Of a stretch of 42,445 nucleotides of DNA, positions 1 to 7,615 are shown one piece after another; position 1 is the stretch's first letter; every line of letters starts with the position of its first letter. The DNA lies in assembly GCA_017647785.1 (NCBI GenBank), contig JAGCJW010000014.1, positions 1-42,445 of the forward strand, given 5' to 3'. The position numbers and the translations under genes are program-made. The stretch is from Bacteroidales bacterium. Lineage in GTDB: Bacteria; Bacteroidota; Bacteroidia; Bacteroidales; P3. The notes under the pieces were generated by a model. It did no database searches and was not told where the DNA came from. It saw nothing but the letters and a program-made list of their open reading frames with translations.

Positions 1-73
1 TCTCTCTATTATTAAATATAAATAAACACTTTTTCTTAATAAAAAACACCTCATCTCCTCAAAAAAATTGACA

Positions 74-220
74 AAAATCAAGAGTAATTTTGCTGAAACG
101 AAGATAGAATTTCACCAAACGCTGATTAATTTTCACCAGACGCCGTTTAAAAAAAATTAAACGGCGTTTAATTTCAACCAAACGCCGTTTAATTTTGCCA
201 AAATCAAGAAAAAAACAGCC
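74..220. repeat. 21-bp periodic array, CAAACG core
   Basis: Six-base cores recur in exact 21-bp register: GAAACG at 95, CAAACG at 116, CAGACG at 137, TAAACG at 158 and CAAACG at 179. AAAATCAAG flanks the array in the same register at 74 and 200. Most units continue as ACGCCGTTTAA and end TTTCAC, TTCAAC or TTTGCC just before the next core. Within the array, ACGCCGTTTAA at 140-150 and its complement at 157-167 form an 11-bp inverted repeat around six A residues. Each unit equals seven codons, and on the minus strand 74-220 reads through without a stop, but no start codon is evident. The function is unknown. The period matches the CAAAGAA arrays elsewhere in the window. Confidence 0.75.
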
Positions 221-322
221 TTTTTTGGCTTAAAAATGGCTTAAATAAGGGCTAAAAAATATTAAACCATTGATTAACAAGATTTTGCTTAGCTCTAAAT
301 GCTTAAGGAATTTGCAAATGAA

Positions 323-366
323 AAAATCAAAGCTCAAATTTTCGTAGTATTTCGGGCTTTGATTTT
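323..366. repeat. 11-bp inverted repeat
   Basis: AAAATCAAAGC at 323-333 is matched by its exact complement GCTTTGATTTT at 356-366 across a 22-bp spacer. A run of T does not follow closely enough to make a convincing terminator. It may simply be a weak hairpin in the region upstream of the Fic gene. Confidence 0.4.
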
Positions 367-414
367 AATTAAAAAATGTTAAAAAAAATGAAAAACTTAT
401 TTACAGCCTCAACC

Positions 415-468
415 TTATTTCTCTTCGCAACACGAAAGCCAATCTTGGTCTATGGCTAAGAAGTTTAA
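415..468 (-). pseudogene. Possible kamC 3'-end remnant
   Basis: Read on the minus strand this stretch gives LNFLAIDQDWLSCCEEK followed by a stop. It resembles the C-terminus of the intact KamC at 1531-2868, which ends LLGIDQEWIGES and stop. At DNA level CCAATCTTGGTCTATG at 439-454 differs by one base from 1546-1561, in the same reading frame and on the same strand. The Fic gene lies exactly between the two copies. One reading is that the Fic gene inserted near the end of kamC and left the displaced tail behind. The match is short, so chance or an unrelated duplication is possible. Confidence 0.35.
439..454. repeat. 16-bp sequence shared with the kamC 3' end
   Basis: CCAATCTTGGTCTATG here and CCATTCTTGGTCTATG at 1546-1561 differ at one base. 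Both read IDQ-acid-W on the minus strand. The two copies bracket the Fic gene, 1107 bp apart. Confidence 0.6.
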
Positions 469-498
469 TTATCAACAAGAAATTACGATAAGTTTTTG

Positions 499-506
499 TA
501 TATTTG
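499..506 (+). promoter_or_regulatory. -7 box for the Fic gene
   Basis: TATATTTG matches the Bacteroidetes -7 element TAnnTTTG, about 20 bp before the Fic start codon. No TTTG is present at the expected -33 position, so this is only a partial promoter match. Confidence 0.45.
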
Positions 507-526
507 CAAGAAAATAAGAGTAAATA

Positions 527-1525
527 ATGTACATACCACCTTTTGAAATATCATCTCGAACCATAAATTTGATTGCTGAAATATCAGCACAGATTGAACG
601 TTATGCTATTCGTTTAGAAAATGAGGGACTTAAACTTCGTAAGGCTAATCGTATTCGTACTATTCATTCTTCTCTTGCTATTGAAGGGAATAATTTGAGC
701 GAAAATCAAGTGCAAGATATCATCAATGGTAAGAATGTTATTGCTCCTTTGCGTGAAATTCAAGAGGTTAAAAACGCTATAAAAACATACGAATTATATA
801 GTTCATTAAATCCGTTTAGTATTACCGACCTTTTGAAAGCTCATGGAACTATGATGTTTGCTTTGAGTGATGATGCGGGACGCTTTCGTCAAGGTGGTGT
901 AGGTGTTTTCTCTGAAAAAGGTTTAGTACACATGGCTCCTCCTGCTAATCGTGTACAAGGATTGATTGAAGATTTAATGCAATGGCTTGCTTCTTCTGAT
1001 GATCATTTACTTATTCGTTCTTGTGTTTTCCATTATGAATTTGAATTTATTCATCCTTTTAGTGATGGAAATGGTAGAATGGGACGTTTATGGCAATCAC
1101 TTATTCTTGGTAAATTGCATCCTATTTTTGAACATCTGCCTGTGGAGAATATGGTGTATAGTAATCAGCAGGCTTATTACGATGCAATTTCTCAAAGTAC
1201 TTGTAAGGGAGAATGTAGTCCTTTTATTGAATTTATGCTTGGAGAAATTCTAACAACTCTTAAAACTCATCAAGGTAATGAAATTGATGTTAATGTCGGT
1301 AGAAATGTCGGTAGAAATGTCGGTAGAAATTATGATTTAACCGAAAGTGAACATCAAGTTTTAGAACTTATCATAGAAAATAATAGATTAACAATAAAAG
1401 AAGTGGCATTATTATTATCAATCTCTCAACGTCAAGCGGAACGTTTGTTTGCTTCTCTTAAATCAAAGAGTGTGTTATCTCGTCAAGGTAGCACTAAAAA
1501 CGGTTTTTGGATTATAAATAAATAA
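527..1525 (+). CDS. Fic family protein (probable AMPylase) with C-terminal winged helix
   Basis: Fic proteins transfer AMP or another nucleotide group to target proteins, sometimes including themselves. The catalytic motif HPFSDGNGRMGR is complete at residues 176-187, with the catalytic His176. The upstream segment SLAIEG at 49-54 fits the inhibitory [S/T]xxxE[G/N] helix of self-inhibited Fic proteins, whose Glu (E53) blocks the ATP site. Residues about 270-330 look like a winged helix-turn-helix, so it may bind DNA and regulate itself. Between them lies NVGRNVGRNVGRN, encoded by three perfect 12-bp repeats (1292-1327), a site prone to copy-number change. The gene converges on kamC with a 5-bp gap and no visible terminator. 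It probably acts in the cytoplasm; its target is unknown. Confidence 0.88.
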   Translation: MYIPPFEISSRTINLIAEISAQIERYAIRLENEGLKLRKANRIRTIHSSLAIEGNNLSENQVQDIINGKNVIAPLREIQEVKNAIKTYELYSSLNPFSITDLLKAHGTMMFALSDDAGRFRQGGVGVFSEKGLVHMAPPANRVQGLIEDLMQWLASSDDHLLIRSCVFHYEFEFIHPFSDGNGRMGRLWQSLILGKLHPIFEHLPVENMVYSNQQAYYDAISQSTCKGECSPFIEFMLGEILTTLKTHQGNEIDVNVGRNVGRNVGRNYDLTESEHQVLELIIENNRLTIKEVALLLSISQRQAERLFASLKSKSVLSRQGSTKNGFWIINK

Positions 1526-1530
1526 CCTTC

Positions 1531-2868
1531 TTAACTCTCTCCTATCCATTCTTGGTCTATGCCAAGTAAACGACATAGGTTTAGGGCTTCGGTTGGGGCT
1601 TGATTGGTTTTGTCTTCTATTAGGGAGTAGTCTATGTGTTTTGAGATGTCTTCTATTTTGATTGGTGGGGTTAGTTCTTGGTGTTTAAAGCCTTTTACTC
1701 TCATTCGTTTGCATGGGGCTTCTATGTTGGAATAGTGTGTTGTTACTACTATGAAGCTTCCTTTTTGATTGCAGACTTTTAGAAAGCCTTCTACTAATTG
1801 TTTTCCTTCTATTGGGTTGGTTGTTCGTGCAAGTTCATCTACGAGTACAAGGAAGGTTTTATTTGTTTTTACTTCTTGTATGATATTATGCAGGTTCTTC
1901 ACCTCGTAAGCAAAGGAGGATAAGCCTTGCATTTCGTTTTGTCCATCGCCTATGGAGGTATAGACGTTTTCTACAAGGGTTAGTTCGGCTTTTTCGCAGG
2001 CGAGCATAAAGCCGTATTGTAATAGGAGTTGATTTAGGGCAAGGGTTTTTAGTATCATTGTTTTGCCTGCCATATTTGCTCCTGTTATTAGGTAGTTTTC
2101 CTCTCCTATTTCCACATCTATTGGTTGGTAGTTTTTAATTAGTGGGTGGAAGATGGATTGGTATTTTATTTTTTTCTCGGTTGTGATTGTAGCTGTCTTG
2201 AAGTTGTATTCTATTGTTAGTTTTGCTTTTGCGAAGGCGAGGTCTATTTTGGCTACGGTGTCAAGTGCTTTCAATAGGGCTGGGATATATGGGAATAGTT
2301 TTATGCCAAGGGTTTCTCTTATGCGGTGTTCTATTTCAAGGGTTTTAACATAGAGGCTATGGGCTTTTTGTTCGTTTTCTTCGTTTTTGGCTTGTTGCCA
2401 TAGTTTGCGTGCTTGGCTTAGTTCTTCGCTGTATGCGGAATATATATAGAATTGTTGGTTTTCTAATTTTTCTGGGTCAAGGATATTGATTACTTCTTGT
2501 AGGTCGGGTAGTTGAAATAGCTCTGTTGGGAAGTCTTTTTTTAGTTTTTTGATATTTAGTGAAAATGCTTTGATTTCAAATAGTGATACGTCATCAAGGA
2601 TTTGGTTTTGTTGTAAGAGTTTTATGCTTCCTTTTATGTCGTGTATGTTTGATAGTTGCATAAAGAAGCGTTGGGAGTTTTGGTGGTTTAGGGTGTGGAG
2701 ATGAGCTTGACATTTTTCTATTTCTTGCCATTGTTGTTCTATCCATTGTTTGCTTGTGGAGAATGGGGTGTTTAATAGTAAATGCCTTGCCATTGGAGTT
2801 TGGATTTCCATTTGTGAATAGATGGCTTGTAGGCTTGGGTTTTGGCTTATGGCTTGTTGGAATGTCAT
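1531..2868 (-). CDS. kamC: KamC, MutS-like ATPase of the lysine 5,6-aminomutase reactivase
   Basis: This is a 445-residue protein with a MutS-type ATPase domain: Walker A GANMAGKT at 263-270, the conserved SSF segment near 317-319 and Walker B VLVDELAR near 341-348. It lacks the mismatch-recognition domains of true MutS. In lysine-fermenting bacteria a MutS-like ATPase of this kind sits beside a small P-loop protein in the kam cluster, and the pair is annotated as the reactivase for lysine 5,6-aminomutase, replacing damaged adenosylcobalamin. The name here rests on architecture plus its place two bases after kamB, last in kdd-kamA-kamB-kamC. The exact biochemical step is inferred. A possible remnant of a second copy of its 3' end lies at 415-468. 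Confidence 0.85.
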   Translation of the reverse strand: MTFQQAISQNPSLQAIYSQMEIQTPMARHLLLNTPFSTSKQWIEQQWQEIEKCQAHLHTLNHQNSQRFFMQLSNIHDIKGSIKLLQQNQILDDVSLFEIKAFSLNIKKLKKDFPTELFQLPDLQEVINILDPEKLENQQFYIYSAYSEELSQARKLWQQAKNEENEQKAHSLYVKTLEIEHRIRETLGIKLFPYIPALLKALDTVAKIDLAFAKAKLTIEYNFKTATITTEKKIKYQSIFHPLIKNYQPIDVEIGEENYLITGANMAGKTMILKTLALNQLLLQYGFMLACEKAELTLVENVYTSIGDGQNEMQGLSSFAYEVKNLHNIIQEVKTNKTFLVLVDELARTTNPIEGKQLVEGFLKVCNQKGSFIVVTTHYSNIEAPCKRMRVKGFKHQELTPPIKIEDISKHIDYSLIEDKTNQAPTEALNLCRLLGIDQEWIGES

Positions 2869-2870
2869 TT

Positions 2871-3875
2871 TTATATTTGTTTTATGTTATATATATTGAT
2901 TGGTATCTCTTTTCTAAGGGCCTCTAACATTTCTTCGTTATTGAAATTATAGCCTGTTGGCGAAATTGGATTGGCAGTGATGGCTATTAGGTTGGTTTTT
3001 TCAAGGACTTTGATTTGTCCCCCTTTGTTTAGGTATTGTATTACGTTGTCTTCTTGTGCAAAGATTTTTGTAAAGTCTTTTATTATGATTTCTATCTCTT
3101 GTGGATTCTTTTGTATTTTTAGTAGTTGAACGAATTTGTCGTTTAAAGCTCCTGCTACAAATAAGCGTTTGCCGTATGTGAAGATTTTGTCTTTGTATTT
3201 GTCTATCATCATTAGGGAAGGGATTTCTAAATCCACTATTCCTTCTTGTGTAATGGCGTATATTCCGTTTTCTATTTGTTGTAATTCTTCGTAATATTCT
3301 CCTTGATATTGTGGGAGTTGTGTCATTTGATAGATGAATTTGGTTTTTTTTACTACCACAGGAAGTGATGCTGAGAGCGATGCTCCTGTGGAGAGTATCA
3401 TTGCTTGCGTGATTGAGGGGCTTCCAAAGGATTTTCTCGATAAAGCTCCATCTACAAGGGTTATATCGTGAGTTTGTGTGAGTTTTTCTATAAATTCTTT
3501 TAGGCTTTTGTTGTTGCTTGGCCCTCCAAGTAGGACTTTTCCTCTTGTTATGGCTTTGGCTGTAATGAGTTTGCCTAAGGCTGTGTATTGATTTGACACC
3601 TCTTCTATCGCACTAACTATTTCTTTTTGTGAATATAAGGCTTGCGATGTAACAAATGTTGTTCCTGGATATATTTCTATTTCGGGTTTTGAAGTAGAGG
3701 TTACAATATCTGTTGTTTCTCCATCAACGCCTATTGAGGTTAGCGCTATTTTTATATTAGAAAAAGTGCGGAGACGACTCAACACATAGTTTAGCGTTTG
3801 AGTCTTCCCCGCATTTTTTTCCATTCCTACGAAGGAAATGCTTTTGTATTTTAGAACTTCCTCAATAAAAGGCAT
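2871..3875 (-). CDS. kamB: KamB, lysine 5,6-aminomutase reactivase subunit
   Basis: A 334-residue protein that opens with a P-loop, GMEKNAGKT at residues 17-25. The remainder resembles no common enzyme family, apart from a nucleotide-binding-like LVDGALSRKSFGSP segment near residues 140-153. Its identity comes mainly from position: it lies between lysine 2,3-aminomutase (16-bp gap) and the MutS-like KamC (2-bp gap), the conserved kamA-kamB-kamC order of lysine fermenters. KamB and KamC are thought to work together on the B12-dependent aminomutase KamD/KamE. That role is family knowledge and is not shown by this sequence alone. Confidence 0.82.
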   Translation of the reverse strand: MPFIEEVLKYKSISFVGMEKNAGKTQTLNYVLSRLRTFSNIKIALTSIGVDGETTDIVTSTSKPEIEIYPGTTFVTSQALYSQKEIVSAIEEVSNQYTALGKLITAKAITRGKVLLGGPSNNKSLKEFIEKLTQTHDITLVDGALSRKSFGSPSITQAMILSTGASLSASLPVVVKKTKFIYQMTQLPQYQGEYYEELQQIENGIYAITQEGIVDLEIPSLMMIDKYKDKIFTYGKRLFVAGALNDKFVQLLKIQKNPQEIEIIIKDFTKIFAQEDNVIQYLNKGGQIKVLEKTNLIAITANPISPTGYNFNNEEMLEALRKEIPINIYNIKQI

Positions 3876-3891
3876 TCCTTCAAGGATTTAT

Positions 3892-5145
3892 TTAGTTCTT
3901 TTTCACTCTTTCGTGGCGTGCAAGATGTGATGGCTCTAATGATAGTTTTTCTCCTTGTAATAAAGAAGCAACTCCATCATTTTTGATTTCAGTTCCTTTT
4001 AAGAAATCTACATCACATTCACCTGGTATGTAGTTTTCAGGTTCTGTGTATGTTGTTATCACTCCTTCAAAGTTTCTTAACACTACTCTGTTTGGTGATT
4101 GAGAAACTACATATTGTGGCATTACAGGAGTCTTTCCGCCTCCTCCTGGTGCATCTACTACGAATGTAGGTACTGCATAGCCTGATGTATGTCCACGAAG
4201 GTTTTCTATGATTTCAATACCTTTTGATACAGGTGTACGGAAGTGTTCCAAGCCCATTGAAAGGTCGCATTGGTAGATATAGTAAGGACGTACTCTCATT
4301 TTAACTAATTCGTGTACAAGTTTTTTGAATACTCTTACATCATCGTTTACTCCTCTTAAAAGAACTGATTGGTTACCTAATGGAATACCTGCATTTGCTA
4401 AGCGTTCGCATGCTGCTTTTGCTTCTGGAGTACATTCATTAGGGTGATTGAAGTGAGTATTTAACCATATTGGGTGATACTTCTTCAACATATTTACCAA
4501 ATCATCAGTTATTCTCATTGGACATACAACTGGTGTACGAGAACCAATTCTAATGATTTCTACGTGTGGGATTGCTCTAAGACGTTGAATAATTGATTCT
4601 AACATCTTATCGTTCACCATAAGTGCATCTCCTCCTGAAAGTAATACGTCTCTTACTTGTGGAGTTTTTGCTATATATTCTATACATTTGTCTATTCTGT
4701 CTTGTGTTGATTCACAGTCGTTTTGTCCTGCAAATCTTCTACGAGTACAATGACGACAATACATAGAACACATATCTGTTATAAGGAACAATACTCTATC
4801 TGGGTAACGGTGAGTAAGTCCTGGTGCTGGGCTATCTTCGTCTTCATGAAGAGGGTCAAGTAAGTCTGCATCTGCTTGATGTAATTCTGCTCCTGTTGGA
4901 ATTGCTTGACGGCGAACAGGGTCATTTGGATTGTTTACATCAATCAAACATAGATAGTATGGAGTGATTGCCATTCTTAATGTTTTTAAAGCATTGGCAA
5001 CTCCTTCCTCTTCTTCCTTAGTTAAAGAGATATATTTCTTTAAGTCTTCTAAGGTTTCTATACGATTTTTAACTTGCCATTTCCAATCGAACCATTGTTC
5101 GTCCGATACGTTTGGAAATAACTCTTTACGTCTATTTACTTGCAT
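3892..5145 (-). CDS. kamA: Lysine 2,3-aminomutase
   Basis: Radical SAM and PLP enzyme converting L-lysine to L-beta-lysine, the first step of lysine fermentation. The [4Fe-4S] cluster motif CxxxCxxC is C126, C130 and C133 (CSMYCRHC). The PLP lysine is K338 in PGGGGK. Asp294 and Asp331 match the two aspartates that bind the substrate side-chain amine in the clostridial enzyme. The length of 417 residues is typical, and there is no signal peptide. It follows kdd by 18 bp and precedes kamB by 16 bp in one minus-strand operon. The yodO/EF-P beta-lysylation paralogs are related, but the length, conserved residues and neighbours favour the fermentative enzyme. Confidence 0.97.
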   Translation of the reverse strand: MQVNRRKELFPNVSDEQWFDWKWQVKNRIETLEDLKKYISLTKEEEEGVANALKTLRMAITPYYLCLIDVNNPNDPVRRQAIPTGAELHQADADLLDPLHEDEDSPAPGLTHRYPDRVLFLITDMCSMYCRHCTRRRFAGQNDCESTQDRIDKCIEYIAKTPQVRDVLLSGGDALMVNDKMLESIIQRLRAIPHVEIIRIGSRTPVVCPMRITDDLVNMLKKYHPIWLNTHFNHPNECTPEAKAACERLANAGIPLGNQSVLLRGVNDDVRVFKKLVHELVKMRVRPYYIYQCDLSMGLEHFRTPVSKGIEIIENLRGHTSGYAVPTFVVDAPGGGGKTPVMPQYVVSQSPNRVVLRNFEGVITTYTEPENYIPGECDVDFLKGTEIKNDGVASLLQGEKLSLEPSHLARHERVKKN

Positions 5146-5163
5146 TTGCGTATAATTTTAAAA

Positions 5164-6204
5164 TTATGCGTAAAGTTCTGTGAATATTTTTCTCAACGCT
5201 TCACATTCTCTTAATTCTTGAAGAGTGATTTCAGCGTGTCCTTTTGTATATCCGTTTCCTACTATCATTGTAACGTCAGAACCAACTCCTTCTGCTCCTA
5301 ATGCTGCTTTTGTGAATGAAGTTGCCATAGAGAAGAAGTAAACAACTCCTGTGTTTTTAGTAACAAGGATAGATGTCATTTCTGTATCAGGGATATTTAC
5401 GTTGTTGATACAAACATCTGCCATTTGTCCGTTAGTTAATTCTTCTATTTTCTTCATTACAGGAACTGGTTGAGTAGCATCTGCTGAGAATACTTCATCA
5501 CAGAATCCTAAATCCATCATACGTTTTGTAGATTTTTCGCTGTGGCATATTCCTATTACTTTACCAGTTACGCCAGCACGTTTTTTAGCTTCGTAGCAGC
5601 AAAGCATACCAGATTTTCCACCTGCTCCAATGATAACAACTGTATCACCTGGCTTAACAAGTTTTGCAGTTTGAGCAGGAGCTCCTGCAACGTCTAATGC
5701 AGATAAAGCTAAGTTTTCAGGTAAGTCAGCAGGTATTTTTGCGTAAATTCCTGATTCAAATAAAATAGCTTTACCATCTATATCTACTTGGTCTATATCA
5801 GGACGAATATCTTTGATTTTGTCTATACGAAGTGGAGTTAATGATAAAGAAACCAAAGTAGCTATTTTATCACCAACTTTTAAATCAGTTTTTCCAATTA
5901 AAGCATCACCTATTTTTTCAACTGTTCCAAGTAACATACCACCAGAACCAGTTACAGGATTACGATGTTTTCCTTGTTTTTCAACGATAGACATCATTAT
6001 TTTTGCGATTTCTTCTTTGTCGCCTTTTGCTTGTTCTTCAATTTGAGTAAATGAAGCAGAGTCAATGTTTAAAGTTTGAACATCAATAAGGATTTCATTA
6101 TCATAAATTTCATCCATATTGTTATCTACCTTGTTTGCTGGTTGAGGCAACACTCCTTTTGGTTCAATCACACGGTGAGTACCGTATCTACATCCTTTTT
6201 TCAT
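5164..6204 (-). CDS. kdd: L-erythro-3,5-diaminohexanoate dehydrogenase
   Basis: Oxidises 3,5-diaminohexanoate to 5-amino-3-oxohexanoate in the fermentative lysine pathway. The protein has a medium-chain-dehydrogenase-like fold with a nucleotide-binding loop GAGGKSG at residues 193-199, and the family-typical opening MKKGCRYGTHRV. I placed the start at 6204 (346 residues). An upstream in-frame ATG at 6288 would add 28 AT-rich, low-complexity residues and would put the -7-like box at 6261-6268 inside the gene. It is the first gene of kdd-kamA-kamB-kamC. The next pathway enzyme, the cleavage enzyme Kce, is not adjacent as it often is in other lysine fermenters. Confidence 0.93.
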   Translation of the reverse strand: MKKGCRYGTHRVIEPKGVLPQPANKVDNNMDEIYDNEILIDVQTLNIDSASFTQIEEQAKGDKEEIAKIMMSIVEKQGKHRNPVTGSGGMLLGTVEKIGDALIGKTDLKVGDKIATLVSLSLTPLRIDKIKDIRPDIDQVDIDGKAILFESGIYAKIPADLPENLALSALDVAGAPAQTAKLVKPGDTVVIIGAGGKSGMLCCYEAKKRAGVTGKVIGICHSEKSTKRMMDLGFCDEVFSADATQPVPVMKKIEELTNGQMADVCINNVNIPDTEMTSILVTKNTGVVYFFSMATSFTKAALGAEGVGSDVTMIVGNGYTKGHAEITLQELRECEALRKIFTELYA

Positions 6205-6260
6205 ATTACTATATTTAAAATATTGGATTATTAAATAAAAAATTAAATTCTTTAAGTTTG

Positions 6261-6268
6261 CAAATATA
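6261..6268 (-). promoter_or_regulatory. -7 box for kdd-kamABC
   Basis: On the minus strand this reads TATATTTG, a match to TAnnTTTG, about 57 bp before the kdd start chosen here. No clear -33 TTTG lies 19-21 bp upstream. Its presence supports the shorter kdd start at 6204. Confidence 0.5.
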
Positions 6269-6299
6269 CATTTTTTTTTGATATTCACTCACCTTTTTT

Positions 6300-6404
6300 C
6301 AAAGAAAACGCAAAATAAAGCAAAGAAAGAGAAAAATAAATCAAAGAAAGAAAAAATTAAAACAAAGAATTAGAAAATTAAAACAAAGAATTATTTATTG
6401 ATTA
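6300..6404 (+). repeat. 21-bp phased CAAAGAA array (five units)
   Basis: CAAAGAA begins at exactly 6300, 6321, 6342, 6363 and 6384, a perfect 21-bp period with no indel. A degenerate CTAATGT follows in register at 6405. The 14-bp remainder of each unit is purine- and AT-rich and tends to end in TAAA. The array sits between the divergent kdd and acyltransferase genes, just upstream of the acyltransferase -33 element. The first four units are stop-free in one frame (QRKRKIK, QRKRKIN, QRKKKLK, QRIRKLK) but no start codon is present. A period of two helical turns would place all cores on one DNA face. Confidence 0.9.
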
Positions 6405-6411
6405 CTAATGT

Positions 6412-6442
6412 TTTGTTAGTCAATTTATTCTTTTTATATTTG
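6412..6442 (+). promoter_or_regulatory. Promoter of the acyltransferase gene
   Basis: TTTG at 6412-6415 and TATATTTG at 6435-6442 are separated by 19 bp, matching the Bacteroidetes primary sigma factor pattern. It predicts a leader of roughly 80 nt before the start codon at 6530. Confidence 0.75.
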
Positions 6443-6529
6443 CACTGCGTAAAATGTAAAGAGAAATACAAAAGAATTGAATTTCAAACCATTAAAGCAA
6501 GATAATTACTTCAACATAATTCCAAAACA

Positions 6530-7558
6530 ATGCAAGAGGTTTCAAGCGAGTCTTTACAATCTAAGGTTATTTCTTTTTTAAGATTTCCTTTAATTATTGG
6601 AGTGATTTTAATTCACACTCAACTACCTAACTCAAACGAAGACTTCGTTTACTATGAGAGTACGAGATTTATTTTTTCTAACATCATAGCACGAATTGCA
6701 GTACCTTTATTCTTTGTTTGTTCGGGATTTCTTTTCTTCTACAAAACAAGTGATTTTTCTTTTAACACCTATTTAAATAAATTGAAAAAGAGAATTAAAT
6801 CATTGCTTATTCCTTTTTTGATTTGGGACATATTATTCATTATTATCAATAACCTTTTGAGCGATGGTTATATTATCGGAAAAGGTTTTGAAATGAAAGA
6901 TTGGTTAAAGGCTTTTGGAGGAAATTGCAATCATCACCCCGTTAATTATCCCCTTTGGTTTATTGGCGATTTAATGCTTGCCTCTATCCTATCTCCTATC
7001 ATTTATTGGCTAACAAAAAGATTAAAGATTGTCTTTCCTTTGATTTTAGGTATTTTATGGCTATTTAGCAGTAGTATTTGTTGGAAAACAGAGGCGTTTT
7101 TCTTTTTCTGTTTAGGAGCATTCTTCTCTATCAACAAGAAATGCTTTACCGATTTGGTCAAATCTCATACACTTGTTTTAGGAGTGATTTATCTTTTGTT
7201 TGTAATCACAACCTTTTGCGTAAAAGATTTTGACTTTTGGATTTATATAAGAAGAATAAGCGTTGTAATAGGCATGGGATTTGTAGTTAGCTTGGTTGCA
7301 AAATTCGTTGAAAATGAAAAATGGAAAGAAAACAAATTCCTAACAGCAGGAAGCTTTTTCCTATACCTTCATCACGCTATCCTATTACCTTTATATAAGA
7401 ATATATTATTTGCAATCATTCCCCCAACCTCCGATTTACGAATGACTGTACTTTATTTCCTATGGGCAATAATCACAATCCTTATCGGCTTAGGAATTTT
7501 CTATATATTAAAACGCCTTTTACCCAAAACCACTCTCTTCCTTATGGGCGGAAGATAA
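6530..7558 (+). CDS. Acyltransferase family 3 membrane protein
   Basis: A polytopic inner-membrane protein of 342 residues with about ten hydrophobic segments. The N-terminal FLRFPLIIGVILIHT carries the His (H29) placed as in acyltransferase-3 (OafA/WecH-like) enzymes, which usually O-acetylate surface polysaccharides or other exported molecules. Its acceptor cannot be told from sequence. It is a single gene on the plus strand with its own promoter and a shared terminator, placed between two minus-strand lysine operons, so it is probably unrelated to lysine fermentation. Its position suggests insertion into an older lysine locus. Confidence 0.8.
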   Translation: MQEVSSESLQSKVISFLRFPLIIGVILIHTQLPNSNEDFVYYESTRFIFSNIIARIAVPLFFVCSGFLFFYKTSDFSFNTYLNKLKKRIKSLLIPFLIWDILFIIINNLLSDGYIIGKGFEMKDWLKAFGGNCNHHPVNYPLWFIGDLMLASILSPIIYWLTKRLKIVFPLILGILWLFSSSICWKTEAFFFFCLGAFFSINKKCFTDLVKSHTLVLGVIYLLFVITTFCVKDFDFWIYIRRISVVIGMGFVVSLVAKFVENEKWKENKFLTAGSFFLYLHHAILLPLYKNILFAIIPPTSDLRMTVLYFLWAIITILIGLGIFYILKRLLPKTTLFLMGGR

Positions 7559-7560
7559 AA

Positions 7561-7591
7561 AAAGGGAACTAAACGTAATTTAGTTCCCTTT
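7561..7591. terminator. Bidirectional terminator
   Basis: AAAGGGAACTAAA at 7561-7573 pairs perfectly with TTTAGTTCCCTTT at 7579-7591 around a 5-nt loop, with T-runs outward on both strands. It serves both the acyltransferase gene and the converging operon ending in atoA. Confidence 0.9.
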
Positions 7592-7615
7592 TTAGTTTTT
7601 ATTTACTTAATGCTG

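Noticed and set aside
6205..6288. N-terminal extension of Kdd
   Set aside because: The extra 28 residues are low-complexity, contain the -7 box and do not match the family N-terminus, which begins MKKGCRYGTH.
6300..6404. CRISPR array
   Set aside because: The conserved part is only 7 bp, the full unit is 21 bp, and no cas gene is present; a CRISPR repeat is longer, with longer unique spacers.
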